Positions 27,915 through 38,040 are shown, counted from the first letter of the stretch. The stretch is DNA of 64,000 bases from Candidatus Poribacteria bacterium (GCA_022819945.1 JAJEGI010000044.1:1-64000), one strand, 5' to 3'. Program-made: numbers and translations. Notes: generated from the sequence alone by a model not told the origin.

Positions 27915-28015
27915 TTCAAAGTCTCCTTTCTCATTAATGAGACCAGGGTTACGGTTCGAGAACCTGACACCCTCTGGAGAGGCGGGTGTAAATCACCCGC
28001 CGTTCTGTTCCAAGG

Positions 28016-29014
28016 TTAGGCGTTGCCAGATTCACCAACAATCAGTTGATTGACAATTTCAGTAGAAACCTGTGAAATTTCAACCATATGTCTGTTGACC
28101 CAGCTGTCAAAAAGTTGGAAGAAAATCAAACACGGAATAGCAACTGTCAAACCAGCAGCAGTTGTGAGCAATGCCTGTGAGATACCACCTGCGAGCTGCT
28201 GCGGGTCACCCGTACCTTCGAGTGCGATTGTAGTAAACGCACTAATCATACCTGTAACCGTTCCAAGCAAGCCGAACAGCGGAGAAACCACTGCGACGGT
28301 ACCGAGGACTGGCAGATTTCTTTCGAGTTCGGGGATTTCAAGCAAGCTTGCTTCCTCAATAGCTTCCTGAATTTCTTCTTTGCTAATATCGCGTTCCTCG
28401 ATTTGGGCTTGGCTGTATCGCAGTAATCCTGCTTTAAGGACATTAGCAAGGGGACCGCCGGCTTCTTCACAAGTTGAGACGGCTTCCATAATGTTTTCTT
28501 TCCGCAGTGAGTCGGCAATACTGGCGATGAACTGTTCAGTGCCGATTCGGGAGCGACTCCGGACAAAGGTGAAAAGTCTTTCAATAATGAAGGTTAACGC
28601 CGTGATAGAGCAGAGCGCGAGCGGCCAGAAGACGAATCCAAACTTCTGGAAGAAGGTAACGATGTTATCCTTTTTGGTCATCTTGAGCGGTACGAAGTGA
28701 TCACCGCCATTAACGACTGTAACAGGTTTGCCAAGCCGGTCGCCATATCCTTCTCTATAGATACTGATAAGATAGCGGCCCGCGGGGACACCAGATTTTT
28801 CGTATTCGCCATTGGCATCTGTGGTTGCCTCATATTCTTCCCCGCCTGTAGCAACAATCTTGACCTGAACATTTTCAATCGGGTTCTGTGCTGTGGTTGT
28901 ATCAACAATATTGCCTCGAACGGTTCCACCGCTTGCATCATCTTGCGCAAAAGCGATGCCAGTAGACATACCGACACAAGCAATTAGCATTAAAACGAAA
29001 CTAAAACGAATCAT
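28016..29014 (-). CDS. ExbB/MotA proton channel with N-terminal Ig-like domain
   Basis: This 332-residue protein starts with a signal peptide (about 1-23), followed by a CarboxypepD_reg-like beta-sandwich (about 31-105: TVRGNIVDTTTAQNPIENV, then the TTDANGEYEKSGVPAGRY signature). The ExbB/TolQ channel comes next, with transmembrane helices at about 123-143 and two near 235-305 (LFGLLGTVTGMISAF and LLTTAAGLTVAIPCLIFF). Standard ExbB lacks the first 110 residues or has a different extension; here a periplasmic domain is tied directly to the motor. AAGGAGGATC precedes the ATG. It begins the ExbBDD operon. Confidence 0.9.
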   Translation of the reverse strand: MIRFSFVLMLIACVGMSTGIAFAQDDASGGTVRGNIVDTTTAQNPIENVQVKIVATGGEEYEATTDANGEYEKSGVPAGRYLISIYREGYGDRLGKPVTVVNGGDHFVPLKMTKKDNIVTFFQKFGFVFWPLALCSITALTFIIERLFTFVRSRSRIGTEQFIASIADSLRKENIMEAVSTCEEAGGPLANVLKAGLLRYSQAQIEERDISKEEIQEAIEEASLLEIPELERNLPVLGTVAVVSPLFGLLGTVTGMISAFTTIALEGTGDPQQLAGGISQALLTTAAGLTVAIPCLIFFQLFDSWVNRHMVEISQVSTEIVNQLIVGESGNA

Positions 29015-29361
29015 GCGTTCTGATCCTCCTTAGGGTAACTTGCCGATTGTGTTGGCAAGTCTCTACAAGTCATCTGAAAAATAAAATGTTGTATAAGTAA
29101 AGCACGGGAGCCGCACCTTAACAACTTAGTTTTATTAACACCTGAGCGTTCATCTACACGATTTTTCTCGTTGGGAATTAATTAAAGTCTATATCTGTAG
29201 ATTGCCCTGCCCGCTTATAACGCCATCTCTATTAAAAACACTTGAGGGATTAAGAAGTTACGCGCTTTATTCAAGTGTTGGAAGAAACGGTATTATAGGT
29301 GATATTACTAAACGTGGTAATCGCTGGACACGAGAGGCGTGTCCAGCGATACACAAACCAT
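29015..29361. other. Intergenic region between exbB and the giant envelope gene
   Basis: This 347-bp region holds the exbB leader with a 7-bp hairpin (ACTTGCC/GGCAAGT, 29038-29060) and the strong hairpin at 29320-29350. I see no ORF of note and no good promoter. Confidence 0.6.
29320..29350 (-). terminator. 13-bp perfect hairpin after the giant envelope gene
   Basis: ATCGCTGGACACG and its exact complement surround a 5-nt loop, 11 bp after the stop codon. No T run follows, so it may stabilise the mRNA end or be an atypical terminator. Confidence 0.55.
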
Positions 29362-32300
29362 TTAGAAACCCATCATTGCTCGCACGAAGGTGGTGTTACT
29401 CGTCGTGTTATCGAGCAGGATAGTGGTTCGCCGGTAACCAGCAAGGATGACGATGTTGAACCCGAGCCATTCACCGCGGTTGATTGCTTGAATCTCAAAG
29501 ATTCGGGTTCGCAAATCTGGTCGATAGAGTATAGGCGCATCTTCTTCTTCAAAACCTGGTGTTGCCAAATACCTCTTGAAACTTTCATCCCGGTTGGTGA
29601 ATTTTCGATACTGGAAACCACCGAGAATGTTCATCCTTTGCGAGAATTGATAATCGAGTCGGACGCCGAGTACATCTTCACGACTTTCTCTATTGAAGCG
29701 TAGGTATTCGATAGGTTCATCATCTGTTGGGCGGAAAAAGATTGGGTTGAGTGATTCTGGAATTTCCAGAATCTCAATCTCGCCTAACTCATTCTCTTCC
29801 TCGTCTTCGTAAACTTCGAGGTCCCGGTCGACCGCGTAGTCCCAAATATACTTCACCATCGGTGTAAGGGTCAAATCTTCACCGATCCTATCAACGAATG
29901 GGAGTTCGCCGAGCGGAATCTCGTATCTTCCCTTGAGAATTATCTGATGGTTGTAAACACTGCGTTCGGGGTAGCGACGCGGCTTCCAGTTTAGCGGATC
30001 ATAGATTAAACCTGGATCGTTGGCATCAAGTGCATTGATTCCATGGTCTGGATAGAACGGGAATTCCCGCCTATCCCCACCAGCACGAACCTGCTCATCG
30101 GGGACCATAAAGTCGACCCGTTGATCAGCAGTAGCCGGATCGAAGTCGTCTTCGGGGTCCGCTGCCTCAATATCTAAGAAAATGGCATCTGCCTCGTCTG
30201 GTTCAAACTGGTTTTGAAACACAACGAGGAATTTCGCTTCAAGTGTAAGGTTGGGGACAGCGGTATAGAGGAACTGGAGCGTCGTCGTATTCACGCGAGC
30301 ATTATAGAAATCAAGTTCGTCGGAAATTTGAACGGGTTCCAATTCACCGACACGTAGTGTAATCGTGTAATCCGGAATATCGTCATTAACTCGGACGAAT
30401 CGGTTTTGGAAGAGTACAGTTCCAAAATCCGGAATATCACGTTGGTAACTAACATGTAGGTATTTGGAATCATTTTTCCGGCGGCTTGAGATTTCGTTTT
30501 CATTGAGCCATCCGACTTTGAGTGAAAGGTTATCAAGGAGGTCATATTCAGCGAAAACGTGGTATCCTTCCCTGTCTATCCCGTACTCATACTGCGGTTC
30601 AAAATCGTCCTCAAGCGAATCAATTGTGCCGTTGTTGTTCAGATCAACAAGGTCGGTGAAGACCGGCGGATCAGCATCAAAGATGAGGAAGTCTTCTTGG
30701 AAATCCAAAACGCCATTTTGGTCTCTGTCGTCAGCGCGAGGTAGGACTCCATCAAAGTCGTCATCATCGGGCCAGTCATCATCATCATCATCTTCAATAA
30801 GGGCGTAATTGAGTTCATCCCATGGATCTTGTTCCGCCTGTGATGCGGGTGTCCGCTCCAGAGAGTATTCCTGATCCCTATTGGTATTGGAACCGAAGTT
30901 GAGATAGGTTGTTGTGTACCCAGGATCAATATGATAATAGACCCCTTCAAGGTACAGTTTCCCAAATCGAGATTTGAGTTGGACGAACCATGCGGTTTCT
31001 CTCCCCATTGTTTCGTCGTCGGCGTTTAGTGCAGCAGTTTCATCTGCCCCATCGCCACCCAACATGGCTTCAAATCGTTGACCTTCGGTCTCAGAGTATG
31101 TCGGGATTCCGTTTGAATCTAAGGGTAAACCTGTTGCGGGGTCGATGGAAATACCAGTTTCCTCCTCGCCATCTTCGCCTTCGATGGTTGTTTTGAGTCG
31201 GCTAAATCCAATCTGACCTTTGGGAATAGTTGGATACTGCTTGTATTTACCGTTAATCGAGTAGTGTGCTCGGACAAAAACATTGCCGATAGTGCCTTCT
31301 AAATCAAGCCCGTACAGGAGCGCTGCACGTGCTGCACCATAGCGGTAACGAACTTTACGCGGCCTGCCCTCGCCTGTCCAGCTCCCTGGCTTGTGTTGGA
31401 GTGTTGCCCGGTTACTGGTGTAATCTGAGGACTGTCCATAGTTACCGGGTGCTTGAATAACATCACGGTACGGCATCTGGATGTGACCGTCTTCGGTTTT
31501 AATCCATTCTTGGATGTCCGGATCTGATTCGGCTCTATTTGCAGGGCTGTTTCCGATAACAGCAATGTTGTAATCACCTGCTACAACCATGTCAAAAGTG
31601 ACGGATTGAACCGTGCGGGGATCCGCATCAATTTCTATTGCCCCTTCTGATATGAGTTGTTGGACTTCAGGAGAAGGTGAAGCACCCTCTGAATCGACGA
31701 AAACAATGACGATTTTCATCTTGTTGAAGCCCTCTACAATCCGCCACGCCGGATCCGTGTCAATGACAACAGAAGGAAGTCCACCGAGAGGCATTGCGAT
31801 TATATCGTTAACGCTAATAGTTTCAGTTATGGTTTCCGCGGGGAGTGCCTGCGGTTCAGGTGGTTGAATACCTTCTTCCTCTTCTTCAGCGGTTAAGGGT
31901 TCTACGTCTTCCAATTCTTGGGTCACAATTGTGACTGTCATTTCTTTGAAAGCTGCACCGACACCGCCTTGGATCCTATCTTTCTGGCTGTCTTCACCCG
32001 TAAAGGCTGCGAATTGTTCGTAATCCGCCCTGAGAATTTGGGGATCATGATTGTCTTCGGGTGAATCATCCCGAAAGATGACTGAAATTGATTCCGGAGG
32101 TGTATTGGCTACAGTCCCCATAAGCGGATTTTCGACGCGTTCCGGGTGTTCTTTGTGGAGATTGACGTAAGTAAACCCGACACGGAAAATGTCGCCTAAA
32201 AGCCCTTGTGCTCGGAACCCTACGAGACGGGCGTTTTCAATGTGTCGCACGCCAGCGTCTTCATTTAAGCCGTTCCGACGACCAAGCGTTGGCGCGAGGT

Positions 32301-32847
32301 TCGCCGCTGCATCTGTCAATTGGACTGGGTTTGAGATACGAGAATTGATAAGCGTGAAAAGGTGCCGTTCCTGCGCGAAAGAGATATCCCATCGAAGCCC
32401 GTCAAATTCTGTTTTATAAAGGATGTAACGGTTCGGGAAAAGCGTAGACGGCTTGAAGCGTAAATGGTCACCAATGGCAAACTCGGTATACCTTCCACGG
32501 TAACTGTCTTCAGTTAAGACCGTTCTATCCAGCTGTGCCGAGAATCTTTCACTATCCAGCTGTCCTGTCCAACCAACAAACAATTCACCGTTCTGGTCAA
32601 ACTCTTTCTGCTCACGATAGTTATAGACCTCGTTACCTTCAAGCAGCTCTTTTCCAAACAGGTCATAGAAGAATTGCGGTTCTTCTTCTAACTGGAAACG
32701 CGCTGAGAATTTAGAACTCCCCTCAATCGTTGGCAATAGGGGTTCTTGTGGACCAAGGCTCTGTGCCCCACAACCGTAAAGCACAAAAGCGCTCAGGATA
32801 CAGGTCGCTACAAGTAAAACATCAATTGATTGTTTTAGCCTGTTCAT
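29362..32847 (-). CDS. Large outer-membrane-like lipoprotein with EF-hand loops
   Basis: This 1161-residue protein has an N-terminal signal with a lipobox-like LYGC near residue 26. Most of the rest alternates short aromatic and charged strands and ends in Phe (VRAMMGF), as outer-membrane barrels often do. Around residues 690-740 an Asp-rich segment holds two EF-hand-type calcium loops, DRDQNGVLDFQED and DLNNNGTIDSLED, with ligands at positions 1, 3, 5, 9 and 12. AAGGAGGAAA precedes the ATG. It lies directly upstream of the ExbB/ExbD genes, so it may be a receptor or envelope complex served by that motor, though no TonB box or plug domain is recognised. A family name cannot be given. Confidence 0.75.
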   Translation of the reverse strand: MNRLKQSIDVLLVATCILSAFVLYGCGAQSLGPQEPLLPTIEGSSKFSARFQLEEEPQFFYDLFGKELLEGNEVYNYREQKEFDQNGELFVGWTGQLDSERFSAQLDRTVLTEDSYRGRYTEFAIGDHLRFKPSTLFPNRYILYKTEFDGLRWDISFAQERHLFTLINSRISNPVQLTDAAANLAPTLGRRNGLNEDAGVRHIENARLVGFRAQGLLGDIFRVGFTYVNLHKEHPERVENPLMGTVANTPPESISVIFRDDSPEDNHDPQILRADYEQFAAFTGEDSQKDRIQGGVGAAFKEMTVTIVTQELEDVEPLTAEEEEEGIQPPEPQALPAETITETISVNDIIAMPLGGLPSVVIDTDPAWRIVEGFNKMKIVIVFVDSEGASPSPEVQQLISEGAIEIDADPRTVQSVTFDMVVAGDYNIAVIGNSPANRAESDPDIQEWIKTEDGHIQMPYRDVIQAPGNYGQSSDYTSNRATLQHKPGSWTGEGRPRKVRYRYGAARAALLYGLDLEGTIGNVFVRAHYSINGKYKQYPTIPKGQIGFSRLKTTIEGEDGEEETGISIDPATGLPLDSNGIPTYSETEGQRFEAMLGGDGADETAALNADDETMGRETAWFVQLKSRFGKLYLEGVYYHIDPGYTTTYLNFGSNTNRDQEYSLERTPASQAEQDPWDELNYALIEDDDDDDWPDDDDFDGVLPRADDRDQNGVLDFQEDFLIFDADPPVFTDLVDLNNNGTIDSLEDDFEPQYEYGIDREGYHVFAEYDLLDNLSLKVGWLNENEISSRRKNDSKYLHVSYQRDIPDFGTVLFQNRFVRVNDDIPDYTITLRVGELEPVQISDELDFYNARVNTTTLQFLYTAVPNLTLEAKFLVVFQNQFEPDEADAIFLDIEAADPEDDFDPATADQRVDFMVPDEQVRAGGDRREFPFYPDHGINALDANDPGLIYDPLNWKPRRYPERSVYNHQIILKGRYEIPLGELPFVDRIGEDLTLTPMVKYIWDYAVDRDLEVYEDEEENELGEIEILEIPESLNPIFFRPTDDEPIEYLRFNRESREDVLGVRLDYQFSQRMNILGGFQYRKFTNRDESFKRYLATPGFEEEDAPILYRPDLRTRIFEIQAINRGEWLGFNIVILAGYRRTTILLDNTTSNTTFVRAMMGF

Positions 32848-33656
32848 TATTTTGTTTTTCCTCCTTGGAGATAATGGAGCGGATGTTTAGGTAACCGAGC
32901 TGCGATACGATATTTCGTCATTCGCGCTCCTTACCTGGGTTTCCGACAAAAAACCTTGAAATGGATGAAAACTGCTTTGTGTGTAAACGAAAAGTACCCA
33001 AACTGCGTTGGTTAGTTAAAATAACATGTAGGCAATTTTTGACTTCTCATCACTGCCGAACAGATATTCCGTAAATTGCGAATATCGCGCGAACCGTGTA
33101 AAAAAGCGAGTCTCCTTCCAACAAATTAAGGGTTTGTTTTGCAGAAATTTTCAATGAACATGTGATAAAATACCTGCAAAACTGTTCTTAAGCATCTAAA
33201 ATAGCACCGATTTGAATTTCTGTCAAGTTTTTAACAGAAAAAACACACGCATTGGAGTGGAATTTCAAATAAACATACCACAAATGTAATATATTTTCAA
33301 GTTTAATATCAGTACTATTCATTTCATTTTCAATTTTTCGCCCGTTTTGTTTTAAGAATTAAGTAGCAATCTGGAAATGATCTACTTATACATTCTTTGC
33401 GATACTGTGCCGATAACGGCTACGCCAACAAAGATATATCCTTAAAATATGTGGGTAGATTGTACCCTTTACTGTCTCCCTGAGAACAGTAGTAGTTCAT
33501 AACGAATCAGTTTTTTCTCAGGCATCTGTCGAGAATATCGAGCAGCCTTGCTATAAATTAATTTATGAACCCTCATAATGCCGACAGGCGTAATATATAT
33601 TATACTACATTTTAAGAAAAATTGACATTTTTTTTACGAAGTTATGGAAATTAATA
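32848..33656. other. Large AT-rich intergenic region
   Basis: Some 800 bp without a supportable gene separate the envelope protein from the chain-length gene. The sequence is AT-rich with short homopolymer runs. It must hold the promoter of the minus-strand envelope gene, but I see no convincing boxes. No tRNA or repeat was recognised. Confidence 0.6.
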
Positions 33657-33681
33657 AAGCCTCGAACCAAAATCGAGGCTT
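33657..33681 (-). terminator. Terminator-like hairpin after the chain-length gene
   Basis: AAGCCTCGA and TCGAGGCTT make a perfect 9-bp stem with a 7-nt loop, 21 bp after the stop. On the minus strand it is followed by an AT-rich stretch with short T runs. Confidence 0.65.
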
Positions 33682-33702
33682 CAAATATTTCCAAATCGGT
33701 GT

Positions 33703-35145
33703 TCAGTTTTTTAAGTCTACAACAGTCGTGTTAAAATATTCGATGAATAAAGCGGCTGTAACACCTAAAATCAAACCAGCGATTCCCGCGATAACAAGGA
33801 TAAACTTAAGTTGTGGAGCGACAGGAATCTTGATTGGTGTGGCCCGGTCAATAACTTCAATACCCCCTATCTGATTACGAGAGATTGGGAGTTTAGATTC
33901 GGCATATAATATTTCAGCTTCAAGGGACCGTTTGGCAATTTCTTCAGCGATCAGATTCATTTCTTGAATCTTGGATCGTATTTGTGTAAGGGTCGTGTGG
34001 TTTTCGGGGATTTCTTTTAGCAGTATTGCCAGTTCAGTTTCTATGCTATCAAGTTCCCCTTTGAGGTGTTCTTCGGCTTTTTGATAACTTGAGAGCCTTG
34101 GGACAAACGTTGTTAACTGATTCTGTATATAAGTATAATGTGCTGAAGTACCGGAAGTGACGGTAGTGGTTATCGGAGAGGTATCCTCATTTTTTTTCTT
34201 GATTTCGTCGATTTGTGCGTTAAGACCTTCTAATTCTGATGAATTCTTACCTACTTTTTTTCTATCCGCGACGCGCTGTGATTCAAGGTTGAAGAGTTTC
34301 TCCTGCTGAAAGAGCCAGACGGGGTTATGGGAAGTCGTTTCGGATAATTGTTCTTGCTTAGGCAATTGATTTAGCTGCCCTTGTAGATATGTAATATGGG
34401 CGCGCGTTTCGTAAAGCTGCTGCTGATTGACTGCAATCTTTTCTTCGACATTGGTATGGCGGTTGAGCAAATTGGTCAGAATAGGTGCCCATGTTTCCGG
34501 GCTTCCATTTTCACGAACAAATTTGAGCAGTTCGTCTAATTTTTCCGCCATCTTCGCTTTGAATTCCTGTTGTTTATCTTCGAGGAACTCCATGCGTTTT
34601 CTGAGTTTCGTTTCTTCGTCTCCATGTCGCAATATTTGCATATCGCTTGCAAGTTGATTGACAAGGAGGGCTGCATTCCGTTCACCGCCTTCTGCCTCCG
34701 TCAAGACAAGCGAAAGTTGAATATAATCGGAATCTGGATTTACTTGTGCCTTCAGCATTCGTTTGAGTTTACCTATCGGTGGGAAAAGCGCGGCTGCTTC
34801 TACATGCCCATTCTCTTCAAGGTTTTCGATTGCCGTATTTAGCATTGATTCTGTAGAAAATCGGGTGCTGATTGTTTCCATCTCTCGTCGATCAACACCG
34901 CCAGAGAGGACATTTTGAAACAGATTTGCAGAAGGAAGGGAAGATGTAGCACTGGGTTGGACGAGTAACATTAAAGTAGAGGCGGCATAAGTTTTAGGTA
35001 GACGGAGTGAGATAATTAGAGCCGTTCCTAATACCAGTAGAACACTTAGACAGATCGTAAAATCATGCTTTCGGATGAGTTGAAGATAATCACGTAGGTG
35101 TGCCTCCTGTTGTGGCATGAATGTACGGTATTTCCTGTCGCCCAC
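33703..35145 (-). CDS. Wzz/GumC-type polysaccharide chain-length determinant
   Basis: This 480-residue inner-membrane protein has a first helix near residues 31-50 (ICLSVLLVLGTALIISL), a large periplasmic part with long coiled coils (about 170-420), and a second helix near 445-468 (FILVIAGIAGLILGVTAALF). This is the layout of polysaccharide co-polymerases that set chain length for exopolysaccharide or O-antigen export. The Pro-rich TPIKIPVAPQLK before the last helix is the usual Wzz signature. No tyrosine kinase domain is attached. Start: GTG at 35145 or ATG at 35118; AGGAGG lies about 15 bases before the GTG, so it is uncertain. No other polysaccharide genes are nearby. Confidence 0.88.
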   Translation of the reverse strand: MGDRKYRTFMPQQEAHLRDYLQLIRKHDFTICLSVLLVLGTALIISLRLPKTYAASTLMLLVQPSATSSLPSANLFQNVLSGGVDRREMETISTRFSTESMLNTAIENLEENGHVEAAALFPPIGKLKRMLKAQVNPDSDYIQLSLVLTEAEGGERNAALLVNQLASDMQILRHGDEETKLRKRMEFLEDKQQEFKAKMAEKLDELLKFVRENGSPETWAPILTNLLNRHTNVEEKIAVNQQQLYETRAHITYLQGQLNQLPKQEQLSETTSHNPVWLFQQEKLFNLESQRVADRKKVGKNSSELEGLNAQIDEIKKKNEDTSPITTTVTSGTSAHYTYIQNQLTTFVPRLSSYQKAEEHLKGELDSIETELAILLKEIPENHTTLTQIRSKIQEMNLIAEEIAKRSLEAEILYAESKLPISRNQIGGIEVIDRATPIKIPVAPQLKFILVIAGIAGLILGVTAALFIEYFNTTVVDLKN

Positions 35146-35177
35146 CGGGCTAGAAATTGCCCCTCCTTTTTTCGGAC

Positions 35178-35735
35178 CTATAAGTTATTGGCGATGCGAA
35201 TTTCTTCCTCGTTAAAGGCTTCATCGTGCCACTCGGCTATACGCCATTCGTTGTTTCTTTTTTCAAAGATAAAGAGGTTGTCGCCTTCGGCATAAGCACC
35301 GGTATATCCGCCCTCAAGCGTTTGACCGTCCGATACAAAAAATTGGATTCTGTAGTGGTTCCGGACCTCCGCCGTGGTGTCATCGCTCATCTTAATTTCT
35401 GGCGGAGAAGAGAGTTCTATCTCAATATCTTGAAACCGTTCAAAGACACGGGTCGCGGCGGCGCGTTCCTGCCGAATGTCATCAAACTCTACATCGTCTG
35501 TTTTGTCGCCGTCTGTTCCCATATCTGACACATAAAGAAAGCCATCTTCCCAGAAAGTGCCGATATAAGTATTGACATCTTCTGTTTCATAACCTTCCCG
35601 CCATCGGTCTAAGACATTACTAATTTGAAGGAGTTCTTCAGTTGGAATTTCTCCGACTTTATCAGCATCTCCACACCCCATAAAACCTATCAGTAAGATG
35701 AGGACACCGCTGACTTTTACAAAAGTCTTAAACAT
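35178..35735 (-). CDS. Lipoprotein with NTF2/SnoaL-like domain
   Basis: This 185-residue protein has a lipoprotein signal (LLIGFMGC, Cys21). The body looks like a DUF4440/SnoaL-type cone fold: ISNVLDRWREGYETEDVNTY near the start and a last strand pair ending NNEWRIAEWHDEAF. Such proteins often bind small ligands; the function here is unknown. AAGGAGAAT precedes the ATG. It is in a row with the next two genes on the same strand. Confidence 0.75.
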   Translation of the reverse strand: MFKTFVKVSGVLILLIGFMGCGDADKVGEIPTEELLQISNVLDRWREGYETEDVNTYIGTFWEDGFLYVSDMGTDGDKTDDVEFDDIRQERAAATRVFERFQDIEIELSSPPEIKMSDDTTAEVRNHYRIQFFVSDGQTLEGGYTGAYAEGDNLFIFEKRNNEWRIAEWHDEAFNEEEIRIANNL

Positions 35736-35752
35736 AGTAAGTATTCTCCTTT

Positions 35753-36316
35753 TTAAAAAGTTTTAACGATACCAAAATAGAGATGTGAAGGCGTTACACT
35801 CATTTCAATCCCGAATTTTTCAATATCTTGTGCATCCTGTTCAATAGACTGAATCTGTGTGGTTGCGTTATAAAAGTTGGCACTCACATAAGAATCGATA
35901 AGGCTATAAAGCCAAATACCGATGCCCGTATACATAAAAAATGTTCTGAGTTTATATCTCTGGTTTGCATGATCGTAGCTTTCTAATACCTCTTTTTCAC
36001 TGGAGAAGCCACCCCAAACCAGCTCTTCATAAGCAGTGTATCGAGTTCTAAAGGATTGTTGTGCCAAAAAACCACCGATAACGGAACTGCCTACTCCTAA
36101 GACAGTTAGACTGCCACGAAAGTAACTACGGCTATGAAACTGCCCCCAGCCCGGAAAAATGGCAGAACGCACCATAGCACCGATTGGCGAAACAAGTTTA
36201 ACCTGTTCCGCCGTTTCCTCTGTCTGCTGTTCAGTTTCTGTGCCGTTTTCAGCCTCCTGCGCAAAACTGGCGTGGAGGCTGAATAACAGTAATAAGATAA
36301 TTAGCAAAAATCGCAT
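35753..36316 (-). CDS. DUF5683-like membrane protein
   Basis: This protein of about 187 residues has a signal peptide (MRFLLIILLLLFSLHASFA), a Gln/Glu/Thr-rich linker, then the motif AMVRSAIFPGWGQFHSRSYF, typical of DUF5683-type proteins, followed by two hydrophobic helices. I prefer the ATG at 36316, which places the signal peptide at the start; a GTG six codons upstream is also possible. Neither has a strong ribosome-binding site. It probably sits in the envelope; the role of the family is unknown. Confidence 0.7.
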   Translation of the reverse strand: MRFLLIILLLLFSLHASFAQEAENGTETEQQTEETAEQVKLVSPIGAMVRSAIFPGWGQFHSRSYFRGSLTVLGVGSSVIGGFLAQQSFRTRYTAYEELVWGGFSSEKEVLESYDHANQRYKLRTFFMYTGIGIWLYSLIDSYVSANFYNATTQIQSIEQDAQDIEKFGIEMSVTPSHLYFGIVKTF

Positions 36317-36375
36317 TTGATATATGGGCTTCACACACCCGAGAAGTTGTGCAAAGCCCGTTGTGCTACTCCTAA

Positions 36376-38040
36376 TTAACGTTTCCGTGTCCGTTGTGTC
36401 GTCCGGCTTCGATCATCATCGTCATCATTGCTGCTGCTCGAACTGCTGCGCGATGAACTCGAGCTTGATGTTGTCGAACGCGTCCGTGTCTTTGTAGAAG
36501 AAGAACGGCTTGCGCTTGTCCGAGAACGAGACGCGCTTGAACTCGAACGACTCAGGCGTGATCTCTCACGCGATGAACTTGTCGTTGAACGGCTTACGCT
36601 TGATCGCGTGCGAGACGAACTCGAATTTGAAGTAGTAGTTCTATACTTCGGACGCGAGGTGCTAGAAGTAGTAGTTCTATACTTCGGACGCGAGGTACTA
36701 CTTGTGCTTGACGAGAACGACTTGTTTGAAGAAGCCGTCGAACGTCTGTAAAGTGGCGTAGTCCGTTGTGACTGTGTTGAACTTCTATAACGGTTCGCGC
36801 TTTGTGTTGTAGCGGTAGGATAACGCCGCTGCTGACTCAGTGTACTCGTACTTCTTGTGCTCCCAGAGGGGTAAGTACTTTGTCTTACCTGGCTTTGGCG
36901 GAGCGTTGAAGTGGAGGTGCGAGTACGCTGCTTCTGCGCAATAATTGACTGGCGCGCAACCCGATCCGTTGTCGCCGGAGTCTGTCTCCGGTGATCTTCA
37001 AGTGTGGTGCGGACGTTTCTTCGGACTGCTGTTCGGTCTCCGCGTTGATTGTTAACAGATAATCGGCTACGACTATACTGCCGGCGTGTTGTTTCGTGCT
37101 TAGTGCTCCACCGGTTCAATTGCGTCCGTCGCTGATGCACCTTTGGCGTACCACGATAATGGCTCTTATAGGAGCCATAATATGGTGAATGGTAGCGATA
37201 GTAGCCACTTGGATAGTAGGCACGGTAACGTCCGAGGTACCCACCGTAATACGAACGGATTGAGAGATAGTGGTGATCATAGATCGGGTAACTCCATCGG
37301 AGATAGTAGTCGTAGTCTGTTGCGTAATAGATGGGACCGTCATAAAAGTACAGATAGGTATAGCGGTGCCATGGACGCCAACGGTAAGTCGGTGTGTAGC
37401 GTTGAATCACTCTAACTTTCGGCTGTCTACGATACGTGGAAACCTCAAGATATTCTACGTCAATCTGCTCGCCACCTTCAGCGACAATATGCAGTTCCAT
37501 CCACCCGTCTTTGACGTGACCGACAGCGGGGATCTTAATGTGTTCGGAGCGGTTTTTCGCGCGAAGGACAAAGGTGTCACCGTAACGTGTCTCTTTGGCA
37601 TTTTCGTCGTAGTAACCGCGACGTGTTGACTCGCGTTTGGTATTGCGGATCCATGCGCGACCTGCGATGGGTTCATCATAGTCTTCGATTTCGAGTCGAT
37701 GCGGTTCCCCTCGGTATCGCACCAAAACTTCAATATACTGTGTTCCTGCTGGAATTTCAAAAAGATATACCGCGCTGGCAATTGCGAATTCGTAGTTATC
37801 TGCGTCCTGAGCGTCATTTGCCCAAGCGGTGAGTCGAACGCCATCCTCAAATCGGGGACTGGCGGTAATCGTTGCGTTCCCGCGTTCTATCCATTCATCA
37901 ACATCGCTCGCGATGCGATGCTCGCGACTCAGCCGGTCTGCGTAATAATCGGGGTCCGCATTCGCGGGGATTGTCAATCCAATGATTACAAAATAGCTGA
38001 GGAGGCATACTACGCTTAAAATCGAAATCCGGGTTTTCAT
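36376..38040 (-). CDS. Exported protein with long Ser/Arg/Thr-rich tail
   Basis: This 554-residue exported protein (signal peptide about 1-28) has three parts. Residues about 30-210 look like a beta-sandwich (strands such as TQYIEVLVRYRGEP and GWMELHIVAEGGE). A Tyr/Arg/His-rich stretch follows at about 215-310, full of YYGSY-type repeats. The last 230 residues are nearly all Ser, Arg, Thr and Lys, including an imperfect duplicate of RPKYRTTTSSTS. The tail is highly basic and surely disordered; it might bind acidic polysaccharide or nucleic acid at the cell surface. AAGGAGATTT precedes the ATG at 38040, which I prefer to an earlier in-frame start. No family is recognised. Confidence 0.75.
   Translation of the reverse strand: MKTRISILSVVCLLSYFVIIGLTIPANADPDYYADRLSREHRIASDVDEWIERGNATITASPRFEDGVRLTAWANDAQDADNYEFAIASAVYLFEIPAGTQYIEVLVRYRGEPHRLEIEDYDEPIAGRAWIRNTKRESTRRGYYDENAKETRYGDTFVLRAKNRSEHIKIPAVGHVKDGWMELHIVAEGGEQIDVEYLEVSTYRRQPKVRVIQRYTPTYRWRPWHRYTYLYFYDGPIYYATDYDYYLRWSYPIYDHHYLSIRSYYGGYLGRYRAYYPSGYYRYHSPYYGSYKSHYRGTPKVHQRRTQLNRWSTKHETTRRQYSRSRLSVNNQRGDRTAVRRNVRTTLEDHRRQTPATTDRVARQSIIAQKQRTRTSTSTLRQSQVRQSTYPSGSTRSTSTLSQQRRYPTATTQSANRYRSSTQSQRTTPLYRRSTASSNKSFSSSTSSTSRPKYRTTTSSTSRPKYRTTTSNSSSSRTRSSVSRSTTSSSRERSRLSRSSSSASRSRTSASRSSSTKTRTRSTTSSSSSSRSSSSSSNDDDDDRSRTTQRTRKR

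Noticed and set aside
29362..32847. TonB-dependent receptor call for the giant envelope protein
   Set aside because: No TonB box or plug domain motif could be seen; only a barrel-like pattern and EF-hand loops are supported.
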